Notes: generated by a model not told the origin, from the letters alone. DNA of 18,133 nucleotides from CAYWTX01 sp964461295 (GCA_964461295.1 CAYWTX010000636.1:1-18133); one strand, 5' to 3'; positions 7,250 to 14,169 are shown, counted from the first letter of the stretch. Numbers and translations are program-made.

Positions 7250-7379
7250 AAACAAGACGCTTCCCCCAGAAGTCGCCGGGAGGCGTGGCATGGACATCTT
7301 GTCCATGTGTCCCCCGGGCGTCCCGCCCGTGCCACGCCAAACCCGCCTTCCGGCGACTTCTGGGGGAAGCGTCAAACAA
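7250..7379. mobile_element. MITE-like element with perfect terminal inverted repeats and target duplication
   Basis: The element is 118 bases (7256-7373). Its ends are perfect 24-base inverted repeats (7256-7279 and 7350-7373; outer end GACGCTTCCCCC). A 6-base direct repeat AAACAA flanks it immediately on both sides (7250-7255 and 7374-7379), as expected of a target-site duplication. Inside, a second perfect 9-base stem (GGCGTGGCA 7282-7290 with 7330-7338) encloses two small hairpins (TGGACA/TGTCCA and CGGGC/GCCCG), so the whole can fold into a branched cruciform. It has no coding capacity and would need a transposase supplied elsewhere. The inner part resembles dispersed repeats that I recall from planctomycete genomes. 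Confidence 0.75.
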
Positions 7380-7444
7380 GCAGGAGTTGGACACTGCATG
7401 TTACCGGTATCTCCAACCTGAAGAGCTGACAGCCTGTGAGTTCT

Positions 7445-7740
7445 TCATCGCCGGTCGTCCCGCCCCGCCTGCGGCGGGCGGATCGCCGGCAGGACTCGGA
7501 CCGCGACCGGCATCAACCGCTGCGGGGCGACAGCGAGACGATCGCGGAGTGGCGCGTTCGGATGGGCACGCCGGAGGCGAAGGAGATCTGGAGGGATCGG
7601 GCATCGACGGCGGAGTGCGTGAACGCGATTGCCCGGAATCGGGGGCTACAGCGGTTCCTGGTGCGTGGATTACGGAAGGTTCGCGCCGTTGTGCTGTGGT
7701 TTGCCGTAGCCCACAAGCTGACGCGAGCGGCGGCACTGTG
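7445..7740 (+). pseudogene. Remnant of an IS1182-like (DDE) transposase, C-terminal part only
   Basis: An open frame translates to a typical C-terminal segment of IS1182/IS5-group transposases: RDRHQPLRGDSETIAEW, then RMGTPEAKEIW, TAECVNAIARNRGLQRFLVRG and KVRAVVLWFAVAHKL. The catalytic N-terminal two thirds are missing upstream. The expected stop codon shortly after the AHKL segment is also missing; the frame runs on into the neighbouring gene's antisense. The remnant is therefore cut at both ends and cannot be functional. It is convergent with, and fused to, the 3' end of the DUF6951-like gene on the minus strand. Confidence 0.75.
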
Positions 7741-8061
7741 CGCTGAGGCAACCGTCGCGACCGCCGCTACCTGCATGGCCTTGAGCAGACCCACCGGCAC
7801 CGCGAAGCCGGCGCAGCAGCCTTTGAGCGTGGACCGCACGGTCTGCATGACCACGCTCTCGCCGGCCGGGCTGATTTCCTGATAGGCGTCAATCAATCCC
7901 TTGTCCCTCAAGGCGGGGCCCAACTGACGAATCTTGTCGCAGTCGGTATCCACGTCGAACGCCACGTTCTGATCGTCTTCGCTGGCCGCGGAGGCCGTGG
8001 TGTGCAGCCCACAGACGCCTGCTTCGATGTCCACTTTCGCTTTCTTTGTTTCTCGCTTCAC
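7513..8061 (-). pseudogene. Small cysteine protein (DUF6951-like), C-terminus replaced by transposase remnant
   Basis: The first 100 residues (8061-7762) look like a small family that I recall as DUF6951, often found beside UPF0718 permeases. It has EAGVCG (Cys17), a conserved DTDC (Cys41), a Cys82-Cys83 pair and the segment AVPVGLLKAMQVAA. Homologues usually continue for only a few residues after that segment. Here the frame instead runs 82 more codons through the antisense of the transposase remnant to a stop at 7513. The GTG start overlaps the permease stop in GTGA, so translation is coupled to the permease. Nearly the whole domain remains, so it may still work with an aberrant tail. The role is unknown; the cysteines suggest metal or thiol chemistry linked to the permease. 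Confidence 0.6.
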
Positions 8062-9155
8062 ATGATTATGTTGAACAAGTAGCCCACGATCAGGATGCCG
8101 AGGGCCACCACGCCAAAGAAGGTCAGGATCAGCTTGATGGTGAGCACCTTGCGGAGGATGATCGCCTCCGGCAGCGACAGGCCGATGACCGACATCATGA
8201 AGGCCAGCACCGTGCCCAGGGCCGCGCCTTTGCCAAGGAGGGCCTGCACCACGGGGATGATCCCGGCCGCGTTGGAGTACATCGGGACGCCCAGCAGCAC
8301 GGCCACCGGCACGGCCCACCAGGCGTCCTTGCCCATGATCGAGGCCAGGAAGCCCTCGGGCACATAGCCGTGGATGCCCGCGCCCACGGCGATGCCCAGG
8401 ATCACGAACAGCCACACCCGGCCCACGATGTCCCGCACGGCCTCCAGGCCAAGACGAATGCGCCTGGCCCAGGTGTACTTCTCGTCCTCGGTTGTTGCGT
8501 TCACCTGGGTCTTGTACACCCACGGCTCGACCCACTTCTCCAGTTTCAGCCGGCCGATGGTCCATCCGGAGATGATGGCGACAACCAGGCCCGTGCCCAT
8601 GTAGATGGCCGCGACCTTCCAGCCGAACAGGCCAAACAGCAGCACCAGGGCCACCTCGTTGATCATCGGGGCCGCCACCAGGAACGAAAAGGTCACCCCC
8701 AAAGGCACGCCTGCGGTCACGAAGCCGATGAACAGCGGCACGTCTGAGCAGGAGCAGAACGGCGTGACGATGCCCAGTCCGGCCGCTAGAACGTTGCCCA
8801 CGGATTCCCGCCGGCCGGACAGGATTCGACGCGTGCGTTCGGGCGTGAAGAAGGTGCGGATGATGCCCACGCCGAAGACCACCAGCGTCAGGAGCATCAG
8901 CACCTTGGGCGTCTCGAACACGAAGAACTCGACCGCCAAGCTCAGGTGCTTGCCCTGTTCCAGTTGCAGCAGCGAGTAGGTGAACCACTTGGCCACAGGA
9001 TCCAGGCTGGCGTAGATTCCGTACCACGCGCAAATCGCGAGGATGCCCGGCAGCAGATACCTGCCCAGGCTGGGATTGTTCTTGCAGGGATTGCCGGCTT
9101 TCTGGCCGGTCGTCGTGTTGCGGCAGTTGGACTCTTCAGCTTGGCCCATGGTCAT
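8058..9155 (-). CDS. Permease of the YraQ/UPF0718 (ArsP-like) family
   Basis: A 365-residue integral membrane protein with about eight to ten hydrophobic segments, arranged as two halves. The family signature TPFCSCSDVPLFIGF (residues 131-145, Cys134 and Cys136) is present, and a matching motif in the second half reads GVPMYSNAAGIIPV. One branch of this family, ArsP, exports trivalent methylated or aromatic arsenicals; other members have unknown substrates. The start ATG overlaps the CcdA stop codon in ATGA, and the stop overlaps the next GTG start, so three genes are translationally coupled. The neighbouring arsR regulator and thiol proteins support export of a metal, metalloid or thiol-bound compound; the exact substrate is inference. 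Confidence 0.88.
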   Translation of the reverse strand: MTMGQAEESNCRNTTTGQKAGNPCKNNPSLGRYLLPGILAICAWYGIYASLDPVAKWFTYSLLQLEQGKHLSLAVEFFVFETPKVLMLLTLVVFGVGIIRTFFTPERTRRILSGRRESVGNVLAAGLGIVTPFCSCSDVPLFIGFVTAGVPLGVTFSFLVAAPMINEVALVLLFGLFGWKVAAIYMGTGLVVAIISGWTIGRLKLEKWVEPWVYKTQVNATTEDEKYTWARRIRLGLEAVRDIVGRVWLFVILGIAVGAGIHGYVPEGFLASIMGKDAWWAVPVAVLLGVPMYSNAAGIIPVVQALLGKGAALGTVLAFMMSVIGLSLPEAIILRKVLTIKLILTFFGVVALGILIVGYLFNIIM

Positions 9156-9850
9156 TTCGCCACGTAGATCAGGTAAACGCCGCCCGCCAGAACCAGCAGG
9201 CCGCAGATCTTCTTGAGGAGGACGGCGCCCTTGGACTTCTCATTCCAGTTCAGGTACTTCTGAACCCAGCCGGCGGAGGTTCCGGCTAAGACGATCACGG
9301 AACAATGCCCCACACCATAGACCGCCAGGAGCAGAACGCCGTAAGCCATGCTGGTGGAGGCCAGTTTGAAGGCGACGCCCAGCATGGGGGCCATGTACGC
9401 GAAGGTGCAGGGGCCAAGGGCGATGCCGAAGACCAGGCCCAGGATGAACGCCGCCAGCAGGCCTTTGCGTTTCATGCCGACCTGCCCGGGCCCCGACCAG
9501 GGCATGGGGATCACGTCCAGCAAGACCAGGCCCACCACGAAGAAGATGGCGGCCACGACGTAGTTGCCGTACCGGCCCACGTCGCCCAACATCCGCCCGG
9601 CCGCGGCCGTGATCGCGCCGATAGCCGCGATAGTGGTCAGAATGCCGACGGCGAACAGGCCCGCGATGGCAAATGCACGCCTCGGCGAGACCCGTCCCTG
9701 TTGGTCAACAAACCCCACGATCAGCGGGATGCTCGATAGATGACAGGGGCTTAGAATGACGCTCAAAATGCCCCACATGAAGGCCGCCCCGAGCGCGATC
9801 GCCGGTGTGCCTTCCACGGCGTGGGACAGGGATGTGAATAGCTGCTCCAT
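9152..9850 (-). CDS. CcdA/DsbD-like transmembrane electron carrier
   Basis: A 232-residue inner-membrane protein with about six hydrophobic segments. Two membrane cysteines sit in the family motifs LSPCH (Cys36) and ALGPCTF (Cys148). CcdA/DsbD-beta proteins pass electrons from cytoplasmic thioredoxin across the membrane to outward-facing thioredoxin-like proteins. Three such partners are encoded just upstream in the same direction (CKPC and two CIPC proteins), which makes a dedicated redox circuit likely. The start ATG has GGGAG about nine bases upstream and follows directly after the TAG of a short thioredoxin-like remnant. The gene overlaps the permease gene by ATGA. Confidence 0.9.
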   Translation of the reverse strand: MEQLFTSLSHAVEGTPAIALGAAFMWGILSVILSPCHLSSIPLIVGFVDQQGRVSPRRAFAIAGLFAVGILTTIAAIGAITAAAGRMLGDVGRYGNYVVAAIFFVVGLVLLDVIPMPWSGPGQVGMKRKGLLAAFILGLVFGIALGPCTFAYMAPMLGVAFKLASTSMAYGVLLLAVYGVGHCSVIVLAGTSAGWVQKYLNWNEKSKGAVLLKKICGLLVLAGGVYLIYVAK

Positions 9851-9901
9851 CTACTTCGCTCCCATCTTCGTCATCTGCTGCTCGGCCTTCTCTTGTCGCC
9901 A
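9851..9901 (-). pseudogene. Possible 3' remnant of a thioredoxin-like gene
   Basis: Sixteen codons ending in TAG immediately before the CcdA ATG read WRQEKAEQQMTKMGAK. This aligns without gaps to the last 16 residues of the SurA-thioredoxin protein of the same cluster (YPQEEIERKLAEMGVK), with six identities and the same terminal MG-x-K and stop. An in-frame TGA lies at 9917-9919, so nothing longer is open. It may be the tail of a lost thioredoxin gene, or chance. Confidence 0.3.
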
Positions 9902-9947
9902 GCAGCGCACTCCAGATCAGAACTGTCCTCAGGGCGTCCCTCTTTCA

Positions 9948-10379
9948 CTAGGATGCAGGCCACGCGAACTCCACCGTCACTGGGACGTTGGGATGGAAAC
10001 TGACCGTGAGGGGGCAGGTCTTGGCCGCATGTTCCACGGCGCGCCGGTCTTCCTCAGGGAGCGGTCGCGGCATCCGCACCCTAATATCGATGCCGGCGAT
10101 ATGCTGCGACGAGCCGCAGGCCATCCGCACGGTCGCGTGGGCGCAGGCGCCGATCAGGTCGATGTTCCGTTTCTGCGCGGACAGGCCCATCTGCATGCTC
10201 AGGAGCGTACACCCTCCCAGCCCCGCAGCCACCAGTTCATCCGGCGCGAACTCCGCGCCACAGGTGCCGCCGCACGAGGCGGGGGCGTCCATGATTACCG
10301 AGTTATTCCCGTCCGCCTGCTTCGCCGTGCAATGCTGAACGCCGTCGTATACCACATCGATCTGTCTTCTCGATTCCAT
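9948..10379 (-). CDS. OsmC-family thiol peroxidase-like protein
   Basis: A 143-residue protein of OsmC/Ohr type. The two redox cysteines are in place: Cys57 in AAGLGGCTLLSM and Cys122 in KTCPLTVSF; the conserved acidic DEL (47-49) precedes the first helix. Family members reduce organic hydroperoxides or act on small thiol compounds in the cytoplasm. Extra cysteines (16, 36, 40, 79, 88), including CGGTC, are unusual for the family and fit a metal/thiol setting. No signal peptide. The start has a strong GGAGG site six bases before the ATG. It follows the SurA-thioredoxin gene by 73 bases in the same direction. Confidence 0.88.
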   Translation of the reverse strand: MESRRQIDVVYDGVQHCTAKQADGNNSVIMDAPASCGGTCGAEFAPDELVAAGLGGCTLLSMQMGLSAQKRNIDLIGACAHATVRMACGSSQHIAGIDIRVRMPRPLPEEDRRAVEHAAKTCPLTVSFHPNVPVTVEFAWPAS

Positions 10380-10452
10380 GACCTTCCTCCTGTCTGTGTT
10401 GCCTGACGATCTGGACCAATAGCAAACCTAGTTCATGAGAATCAGTCCGGGC

Positions 10453-11427
10453 CTACTTCACGCCCATCTCGGCCAGTTTCCGCTCAATCTCTTCCTGCGG
10501 ATAGAAGCCGACGTGACGGAACGCTTCCTTGCCGTCCTTGTCAAAAAAGACCTGCACTGGGATCGAGTCGATGCCATAGCGAGCGGCCAGAATCTGCTCC
10601 TGCACGACAGATACGAACAGGACGTTTGCCTTGCCGTCGTACTTCTTCTTCAGGGCTTCCAGGATGGGGGCGAGCATGTCGCAGGGCTTGCAGCCCTTGG
10701 AGCCGAAGTCCACCAGCGAGGGTTTGCCGCTGGCGCGGGCCTTGTCCACCGGGTTGTCCTTCGCCAGCGCCGCCTGTTCCTTGGCCCAAGAGGCAGAGAC
10801 CTCGATGACGTTCCGCTGCCCAATCGTCCTGACGTGCTGGGCAACCAGTTCCTGCTGCTTCTGCTGCCGCAGGTACGCGGCGATCTGGGGCTTGACCTTG
10901 TCCAGTTCCGCGCCGCCCACGGCATCCTTGTTGCTCTTGTAGAACTCGGCGATCTCGCCGTCGCCGACCTTCACCTTCTCGGCCAGCTTGCCGAGGTAAC
11001 TCTGAATGAGGGCGCGCTCGTCGGTGTTCGCAGCCGCTTTTCCCGCATCGGCCTTGGCTTCCTTCAATAGCAGGGCCTTCGTAGCCATCTGCTCCAGGAG
11101 GAAGAAGGCGTTCTTCTTGAGCTGGTCCTGGGTCTCCTTCGGTGCCTTGGCGAATTCGTCGGCGACTTCCTTCTCCGTAATGGTCAGATCGCCCGCCCTC
11201 AGCACCGTGCCCTTGGGCAGGTCGGCCAGTCGGGCAAGAGTCAGCCCGCTCGAAGCCAAGCCGGGATAGGTATCGTTGATGGCGGCCGGTTGCGAGGCGG
11301 CTGGAGGCCCAGATGCCGTCTCGGGCCTGTCCGCAGCCTGCGCGGATAGAACATTCAGGGCCAAGACCGTCACCATGATGCTGAACACTCTCATTGTTTT
11401 GCTCACTCTCTTCTCGTGTTGGTCCAT
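10453..11427 (-). CDS. Exported SurA-like chaperone domain fused to thioredoxin
   Basis: A 324-residue protein. A signal peptide spans about residues 12-31 (ending SAQA). Residues 78-210 resemble the SurA/PpiC N-terminal chaperone domain (GDLTITEKEVADEFAKAP, then long charged helices and AAYLRQQKQQELVAQHV). Residues 232-324 form a thioredoxin domain with the active site GCKPC (Cys246, Cys249) and the cis-proline loop SIPVQ (Pro290). It is expected in the periplasm or on the outer face of the membrane, reduced by the CcdA protein of the cluster. The fusion suggests redox action on unfolded or client proteins. Start: the ATG at 11427 is six bases after the previous stop; the ATG at 11394 (MRVFSIM) would give a neater signal peptide and is equally possible. 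Confidence 0.8.
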   Translation of the reverse strand: MDQHEKRVSKTMRVFSIMVTVLALNVLSAQAADRPETASGPPAASQPAAINDTYPGLASSGLTLARLADLPKGTVLRAGDLTITEKEVADEFAKAPKETQDQLKKNAFFLLEQMATKALLLKEAKADAGKAAANTDERALIQSYLGKLAEKVKVGDGEIAEFYKSNKDAVGGAELDKVKPQIAAYLRQQKQQELVAQHVRTIGQRNVIEVSASWAKEQAALAKDNPVDKARASGKPSLVDFGSKGCKPCDMLAPILEALKKKYDGKANVLFVSVVQEQILAARYGIDSIPVQVFFDKDGKEAFRHVGFYPQEEIERKLAEMGVK

Positions 11428-11433
11428 TGATTC

Positions 11434-12864
11434 TTACTTGGGGGCGCACTGGCCGATCTTGCATGCCTTCTGGATCTGCTGCGGCGTGAGCTTCATCTTG
11501 TCGGCCAGGGCCTGGTGGATGGTGATGAGCCTGCCGGTCTCCAGCGGGTTCTGTTCGACCCATTTCTTCAGGTTGTCGGCGCTGACGAAGAAGCCTTGGT
11601 GGAAGCAGCCGGCCGAGGCGAACTTGCCGTCGGCCCCCATGCGCAGGCCGAACCACGCGACAGCCGTGGCCGGTTGAACTGAGGCGATGCTGCCGTTGGC
11701 GGTCTTGACGACGATCTCTTCGCCGGTCAGCCGGTCTCGCTCGTGAACCTCGATGTCCTTGCCTGTCCTGGCCGCCACGCCCAAGGCGCAGTGCGAACAG
11801 CAACCCAAGGTGCGCAGCCCGTCGCAGGTGACCTTGGAGGAATCCTCCGGGTAGCACGCGCGGTCGCAGAAGCCGCAGCGATGCGTCAGTTCCTTCTCCT
11901 GCAAGGCCGCCCAGGCGATCACGCTGCCGCCCGACGCCTTCAATTCCTTGTCCGCGGCGTCTCTGTCCGTGAACGCCCGTACCGTTGGTCGGGCAGTCTT
12001 GTCGTCCAGCCCATACAGGTAGACCGCCTCCGTCCCGGCCACCGGCTTGCCCGTGGTCCAGTCCGTCACAGATACCTTCTTCTCAAACCCGGCCTTATCC
12101 TCGGTGAGGCATGAATACATGATGAAGTAGCAGTGCGGGCTGCACAGCCGCACGTCGCCTTTGTCGCTCTTGACGACCACCAACGTCTTGGCGTCGATGT
12201 CCCTATCGCACATGTAGCAGATGGCGTCCTTGGCCCGCGTGTCGGCCTTGGCCGGTTCCAGCCGTTCAAACGCCGGGGCACTGGCTGGTTGCGAAGCCGC
12301 CACCAGAGCGGCCGCGAAGCTCACGCCCAGTTCCTGCCACTTGGCCAGGATGTCCTGCTTGGAGATAAAGCCCTCGTGCCTCCAGAGTTCCTTGCCGTTG
12401 GCGCCGATGAACACCTGCGTGGGAATCAGCTTGATGCCGAATGGCTTGGCCGCGTCGGGATTCGCGTTCACGTCGATGAACTCCACCTGCATCCGCCCGG
12501 CGTATTCTTTGCCCAGTTCGTCGAGGACCGGGGCCATCATCTTGCAGGGAATGCATGTGGTGGAACCCAGATCAACCAGACGCGGCAGGCTCGCGACCTT
12601 CTGCGTGTCCGTCGCCGCCGGCCCGGCGGCAGAGCCGTTCTTCATCACGATGACGGCCACCACCGCAACGGCCAGCACAACGACGATGGCGATCTTTCCT
12701 ACCTTGCCCATTGTTGATACGCCTTTCTTCTTCCAGATCCAGCGGGCCAGTATCCACAGGCCCGCGACCACACCCACAATCAGCCAGGTGGAGACGGTGT
12801 TCAAGCCGCTACCGCCGCCGCTACCGCCGCTACAGGGACATTGACCAAGCATCACTTGCAGCAC
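11434..12864 (-). CDS. Membrane-anchored thioredoxin with NosL-like and MerB-like domains
   Basis: A 476-residue protein, GTG start with GGAG six bases upstream. Order: cysteine/glycine-rich N-terminus (QCPCSGGSGGGSG), two hydrophobic segments (about 24-44 and 56-74), and a thioredoxin domain (93-182; CIPC at 104-107, cis-Pro148). Next comes a NosL-like domain (about 213-322; CYMC 216-219, CSPHC 241-245, then AFTDRDAADKEL...GGSVIAW). A CGFC-x3-C stretch leads into a C-terminal domain (about 345-460) that aligns to alkylmercury lyase MerB. There Cys356 and Cys420 fall on MerB catalytic Cys96 and Cys159, while Asp99 is replaced by Cys359. NosL is a copper chaperone of nitrous oxide reductase, and its fold has been reported to resemble MerB, so the two C-terminal modules may be related metal binders. 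A start at ATG 12711, just before the second hydrophobic segment, is an alternative. Substrate unknown. Confidence 0.75.
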   Translation of the reverse strand: MLQVMLGQCPCSGGSGGGSGLNTVSTWLIVGVVAGLWILARWIWKKKGVSTMGKVGKIAIVVVLAVAVVAVIVMKNGSAAGPAATDTQKVASLPRLVDLGSTTCIPCKMMAPVLDELGKEYAGRMQVEFIDVNANPDAAKPFGIKLIPTQVFIGANGKELWRHEGFISKQDILAKWQELGVSFAAALVAASQPASAPAFERLEPAKADTRAKDAICYMCDRDIDAKTLVVVKSDKGDVRLCSPHCYFIMYSCLTEDKAGFEKKVSVTDWTTGKPVAGTEAVYLYGLDDKTARPTVRAFTDRDAADKELKASGGSVIAWAALQEKELTHRCGFCDRACYPEDSSKVTCDGLRTLGCCSHCALGVAARTGKDIEVHERDRLTGEEIVVKTANGSIASVQPATAVAWFGLRMGADGKFASAGCFHQGFFVSADNLKKWVEQNPLETGRLITIHQALADKMKLTPQQIQKACKIGQCAPK

Positions 12865-12882
12865 GTTCAACTCCTACTCGCC

Positions 12883-13335
12883 TCAGGGCGAGACAGCGCT
12901 TCGGGGCTCCCGCTGCCCGGCCGGCGCGCTCAGGTCAACGCCCAGCCTCCTCCAATTGCCAAGCATGTCCTCCTTGGAGGCATATCCAACGTGCCGGTAC
13001 AACTCTTTCCCGGACGCGGCGATGTAGATCTGGGTGGCGCAGAAGGGCGCGTTGTACTGCGTCTTCACGCCGGGATTCCATAGCGTGTCGATGACCTCGA
13101 CCTCAAGCCGCCCGGCATATTCCGTCTTCAGTTGTGTCAGGTCCGGTGCCATCAGCGCGCAGGGGATGCAGGCAGGCGTGCCAAGATCCACAAGCCGTGG
13201 CGTGGCCGAAGGCGAGTACATGGCGTTCGGCGTTCCCATCTCCATTTGCTGACAGCCCGCGCTCGCGAGCAACGCCAAACCCGCCACGACGATCAGTCCG
13301 CTTCCACAGGTGTTCCGAAACAGTGACCTCTCCAT
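12883..13335 (-). CDS. Thioredoxin-fold lipoprotein lacking the cis-proline
   Basis: A 150-residue protein. The hydrophobic N-terminus ends in ASAGC (Cys28), a likely lipobox, so it should be lipid-anchored outside the cytoplasm. The thioredoxin domain covers about 46-135, with CIPC at 56-59 and a typical end (ELYRHVGYASKEDML). It is clearly a paralogue of the thioredoxin part of the next gene (PRLVDLG-x3-CIPC and TQ-x-[YF]I are shared). However, the position of the near-universal cis-proline is Ala100, in FCATQ where the sibling has LIPTQ, and an extra Cys99 precedes it. The start is the ATG at 13335, with AAAGGA about eight bases upstream; an earlier ATG at 13353 lacks a site and would lengthen the n-region. 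Confidence 0.82.
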   Translation of the reverse strand: MERSLFRNTCGSGLIVVAGLALLASAGCQQMEMGTPNAMYSPSATPRLVDLGTPACIPCALMAPDLTQLKTEYAGRLEVEVIDTLWNPGVKTQYNAPFCATQIYIAASGKELYRHVGYASKEDMLGNWRRLGVDLSAPAGQREPRSAVSP

Positions 13336-13395
13336 CTTAAGATTCCTTTCCATCTGTGCTGCATTCTGCAACGATGAGCCTTGGCGGCCACGAGC

Positions 13396-13629
13396 CTATC
13401 CAAGCAATGCCTTGATCGCTTCCATGTCAGGCACCTTGCCGACCACCTTGACCACGCCGTCCACGGCCAGCGCCGGGGTCGTCATCACGCCGAACTTCAT
13501 GATCTCGCTTAGGTCCGAGACCTTCTCCAGCGTGTATTCGATGCCTAGCGCCTTGGCGGCGGCCTCGACGTTCTCGGCCAGCTTCTTGCACTTGGGGCAG
13601 CCGGTGCCCAAGACTTGCAGCTTCTTCAT
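13396..13629 (-). CDS. Small TM0996/MTH895-type thioredoxin (redox-active disulfide protein)
   Basis: A 77-residue cytoplasmic protein without signal peptide. It consists only of a thioredoxin/glutaredoxin fold: MKKLQVLGTG, active site CPKC (11-14), cis-Pro52 in MTTPALAVDG, and the C-terminal helix MEAIKALLG. This family is regularly found beside UPF0718 permeases and arsR-type regulators and probably supplies thiols to the membrane partner. The ribosome binding site AGGAG overlaps the stop region of the DGC gene 13 bases upstream, so the two are co-transcribed. Family assignment is sure; the partner is inferred from context. Confidence 0.92.
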   Translation of the reverse strand: MKKLQVLGTGCPKCKKLAENVEAAAKALGIEYTLEKVSDLSEIMKFGVMTTPALAVDGVVKVVGKVPDMEAIKALLG

Positions 13630-13642
13630 GGTGTGCGCACTC

Positions 13643-14065
13643 CTATTCCTGGGCCGCGAGCACTTCCCGGGCCTTGGCGACGACCTTGGCCACCTGCTCA
13701 TCCGTGCAGCGGACGCCCTTGACCTTCTCGATGCCCAGGTCCGTCACCTTCACGTGGGCGAAGTTCGTGACGCCGGCCCGCTCGAAGACCTTCTTGGCGC
13801 AGTCCATCGGGCAGCCGTCGATCACCAGGTTCACGTCGGCGTCCTTGGCCGTCTGGACCATGCCCGGGATGCCTGCGCCCAGCCCGGCCAGGCAGAACAT
13901 TGATCCGCAGCCGCTGAACATCATCACGCGGGCGGCCTTGTCGGCGATCTCCGCGACGTTGGCCCCGCCCGAGCAGGCATAGAGCAGAACGGTCTTCTTC
14001 TTGTCGCTTCCGCAGCAGGTTGCGTTTGACGCCTGCGCCTTGTTGGTTCCGCAGCAGTCGGCCAT
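13643..14065 (-). CDS. DGC-domain putative zinc-binding cysteine protein
   Basis: A 140-residue cytoplasmic protein. The N-terminus carries two cysteine pairs (Cys4-Cys5, Cys17-Cys18) in a flexible lead. The DGC domain follows, with CSGGANVAEIADKAAR (31-46), a CGSMFCLAG stretch (53-61) and the name-giving DGC at 83-85 in IDGCPMDCAKK. Members are annotated as putative zinc-binding proteins and often occur with arsR regulators, TM0996 thioredoxins and UPF0718 permeases, exactly as here. The molecular function is unknown; metal or persulfide binding is likely from the nine or more cysteines. It is the first gene of the operon. ATG has AAAGGA about seven bases upstream. Confidence 0.85.
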   Translation of the reverse strand: MADCCGTNKAQASNATCCGSDKKKTVLLYACSGGANVAEIADKAARVMMFSGCGSMFCLAGLGAGIPGMVQTAKDADVNLVIDGCPMDCAKKVFERAGVTNFAHVKVTDLGIEKVKGVRCTDEQVAKVVAKAREVLAAQE

Positions 14066-14104
14066 TTTTCGTCCTTTCAAGAAGTTCCTGTTCATCAGTC
14101 GTCG

Positions 14105-14132
14105 TTTATATGAGTGCGTTACCGCGCACTCA
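14105..14132 (-). promoter_or_regulatory. Operator palindrome and putative -10 of the redox operon
   Basis: A perfect inverted repeat TGAGTGCG (14111-14118) / CGCACTCA (14125-14132) with a 6-base spacer lies directly upstream of a TATAAA hexamer (14105-14110, minus strand), about 45 bases before the DGC start. A twelve-base piece of it (AGTGCGTTACCG, 14113-14124) recurs inverted in the arsR promoter. A dimeric ArsR repressor bound here would block the promoter. The -35 box is weak. Confidence 0.55.
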
Positions 14133-14141
14133 CATACTATT

Positions 14142-14169
14142 CAAAAAAGAAGAGCCTCTTCAGAGGCTC
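14142..14169 (-). terminator. Rho-independent terminator of arsR
   Basis: On the minus strand an 8-base-pair stem GAGCCTCT/AGAGGCTC (14152-14159 with 14162-14169, very tight loop) is followed by TTCTTTTTTG. The arsR stop codon TGA (14162-14160) lies inside the hairpin. This separates arsR from the downstream operon, which has its own operator. Confidence 0.75.
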
